Origin: Thermoleophilaceae bacterium | Lineage (GTDB): Bacteria > Actinomycetota > Thermoleophilia > Solirubrobacterales > JACPNS01 | Length of the DNA: 6,905 nucleotides | Assembly (NCBI GenBank): GCA_016463365.1 | Contig: JAEMRJ010000115.1 | Location: 1 to 6,905 of the forward strand | Direction: 5' to 3' | Shown: one piece after another, positions 6,049 to 6,905 of the stretch | How positions within the stretch are numbered: position 1 is the first letter of the stretch | How the letters are laid out: the number at the start of each line of letters is the position of its first letter | The notes under the pieces: model-generated | Database searches by the model: none | Told to the model about the DNA's origin: nothing | Seen by the model: only the letters and a program-made list of their open reading frames with translations | Position numbers and translations under genes: made by a program

Positions 6049-6905
6049 ATGTCACAAAACACACCGACAAAACCGTCAGCCAAGACGCCTGCTGAAAAAA
6101 GCATGGGGCTTGGACTGCGCTGGCTCAACAACCTCGCCAGCTCAAGCACGATCGACAAACTCAAACTGCGTAAGCCGACCGAGAAGGTCGTCTACCACGG
6201 CTCAAAGAACGGCTTCAAGGCTGCTGCTGCGGCCGGTCGCCAGTTCTCGGCCAAGTCAAAGCAGGACAAGCCCGCCCGTCAGCCCAAGGCAGATGGAGCC
6301 GGCAAGTTCGACCTCACGCTCGACGACGAGCAGGAGATGCTCGTCGAGGCGTTTGGCGACTTCGCGCAGAGTGAACTGCTTCCGATCGCAACCAAGTCCT
6401 CAAACGACTGCGTCACCCCGCCGGAAGTGCTGAAGGCCAGCACCGAGCTCGGCGTGACGATGATCGGCGTTCCCGAAGAACTCGGCGGCGCAGTTGAGCA
6501 GCGCTCGGCAGTCACGAGCGTTCTGATTTCTGAGGTGCTCGCCAAGGGCGACCTCGGTATGGCAGTTGCCGTTCTGGCACCTGCGGCGGTCTCGACTGCG
6601 ATCGGCCTCTGGGGCGACGCAGATCAACAGGCCACCTACCTGCCTGAGTTCGTCGGCGAAGACGTTCCCGCCGCGGCCCTTGCCGTGATGGAGCCGACCC
6701 CGATGTTCGACCCGTTCTCACTCAAGACCACCGCGACCAAGAACGCGGACGGCAGCTTCACGCTGAACGGCGTCAAGAGCCTCGTCCCGCGCGCAGCTGA
6801 AGCTGAGCTGTTTGTGATCGCCGCCGAGCTCGATGGCGAGCCGCGCATGTTCATCGTCGAGAGCAAGTACGAAGGCATCTCAGTCACGCCTGAGCCGGCA
6901 ATGGG
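6049..6905 (+). CDS. Acyl-CoA dehydrogenase family protein with N-terminal extension, 3'-truncated
   Basis: The first 285 residues of a flavoprotein of the acyl-CoA dehydrogenase family, which oxidises acyl-CoA thioesters to enoyl-CoA; the frame is open to the right edge. The family fold starts near 87 (FDLTLDDEQEMLVEAFGDFA), continues through GVTMIGVPEELGG at 135-147, and reaches the middle beta domain at about 208-280 (AALAVMEP, FTLNGVKSLVPRAA). The usual flavin/substrate motif TEPxxGSD is replaced by MEPTPMFDP (214-222), and FITNA by LVPRAA, so it is a divergent member; some actinobacterial FadE proteins also carry a VPxA form. Residues 1-86 are an unusual polar, lysine-rich extension with an alanine run (58-62). 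The catalytic glutamate region is beyond the window. ATG at 6049 follows an in-frame stop (6040-6042) with a weak GAAGG site at 6041-6045; ATG at 6103 is an alternative. A fatty-acid or other acyl-CoA substrate cannot be chosen. Confidence 0.83.
   Translation, partial: MSQNTPTKPSAKTPAEKSMGLGLRWLNNLASSSTIDKLKLRKPTEKVVYHGSKNGFKAAAAAGRQFSAKSKQDKPARQPKADGAGKFDLTLDDEQEMLVEAFGDFAQSELLPIATKSSNDCVTPPEVLKASTELGVTMIGVPEELGGAVEQRSAVTSVLISEVLAKGDLGMAVAVLAPAAVSTAIGLWGDADQQATYLPEFVGEDVPAAALAVMEPTPMFDPFSLKTTATKNADGSFTLNGVKSLVPRAAEAELFVIAAELDGEPRMFIVESKYEGISVTPEPAM

Overview
The window is high-GC, densely packed bacterial chromosome. Codons end mostly in G or C, GTG starts are used, stops overlap, and the only clear promoter has a -35/-10 layout of the TTGAC(A)/TAnnnT kind usual in actinobacteria. 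The FKBP lipoprotein style and the gene content fit a non-streptomycete actinobacterium, possibly Thermoleophilia/Solirubrobacterales. That placement is an impression from protein style, not a computed assignment. All genes look chromosomal; I see no insertion sequence, phage gene, tRNA, rRNA or CRISPR array.

Left part (1-1845, plus strand): the 3' part of a chorismate-utilising enzyme, read as aminodeoxychorismate synthase component I (PabB, folate pathway), overlaps by 4 bases the GTG start of a complete beta-class DNA adenine/cytosine amino-methyltransferase. The two are probably translationally coupled, and no restriction endonuclease is present. The methyltransferase meets, stop codon on stop codon, an opposing gene (1842-2414, minus) for a secreted FKBP-type prolyl isomerase lipoprotein.

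Middle (2415-5206): an 89-bp divergent spacer with a 15-bp palindrome separates the FKBP gene from a small integral membrane protein with an HEAGH motif (2504-3097, plus). The end of that gene runs 66 bp antisense into the end of a large diguanylate cyclase-like protein (3032-5206, minus). The latter is a tandem duplication of [about six membrane helices + GGDEF domain]. Both GGDEF signatures are intact, but only the second domain has a canonical RxxD inhibitory site.

Right part (5207-6905): upstream of the cyclase lies a 148-bp leader/spacer with two small inverted repeats and a possible terminator, then a small HD-domain protein (5355-5909, minus). A 139-bp divergent region with the best promoter in the window and an 8-bp-arm inverted repeat leads to a 3'-truncated, atypical acyl-CoA dehydrogenase (6049-end, plus) with an unusual N-terminal extension of about 85 residues.

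Functionally the genes are a housekeeping mix (folate, DNA methylation, extracytoplasmic folding, second-messenger signalling, acyl-CoA oxidation). There is no obvious multi-gene novel system. The most notable items are the double TM-GGDEF protein with asymmetric regulation sites, the PabB-methyltransferase coupling, the short HEAGH membrane protein and the divergent acyl-CoA dehydrogenase with its putative operator.
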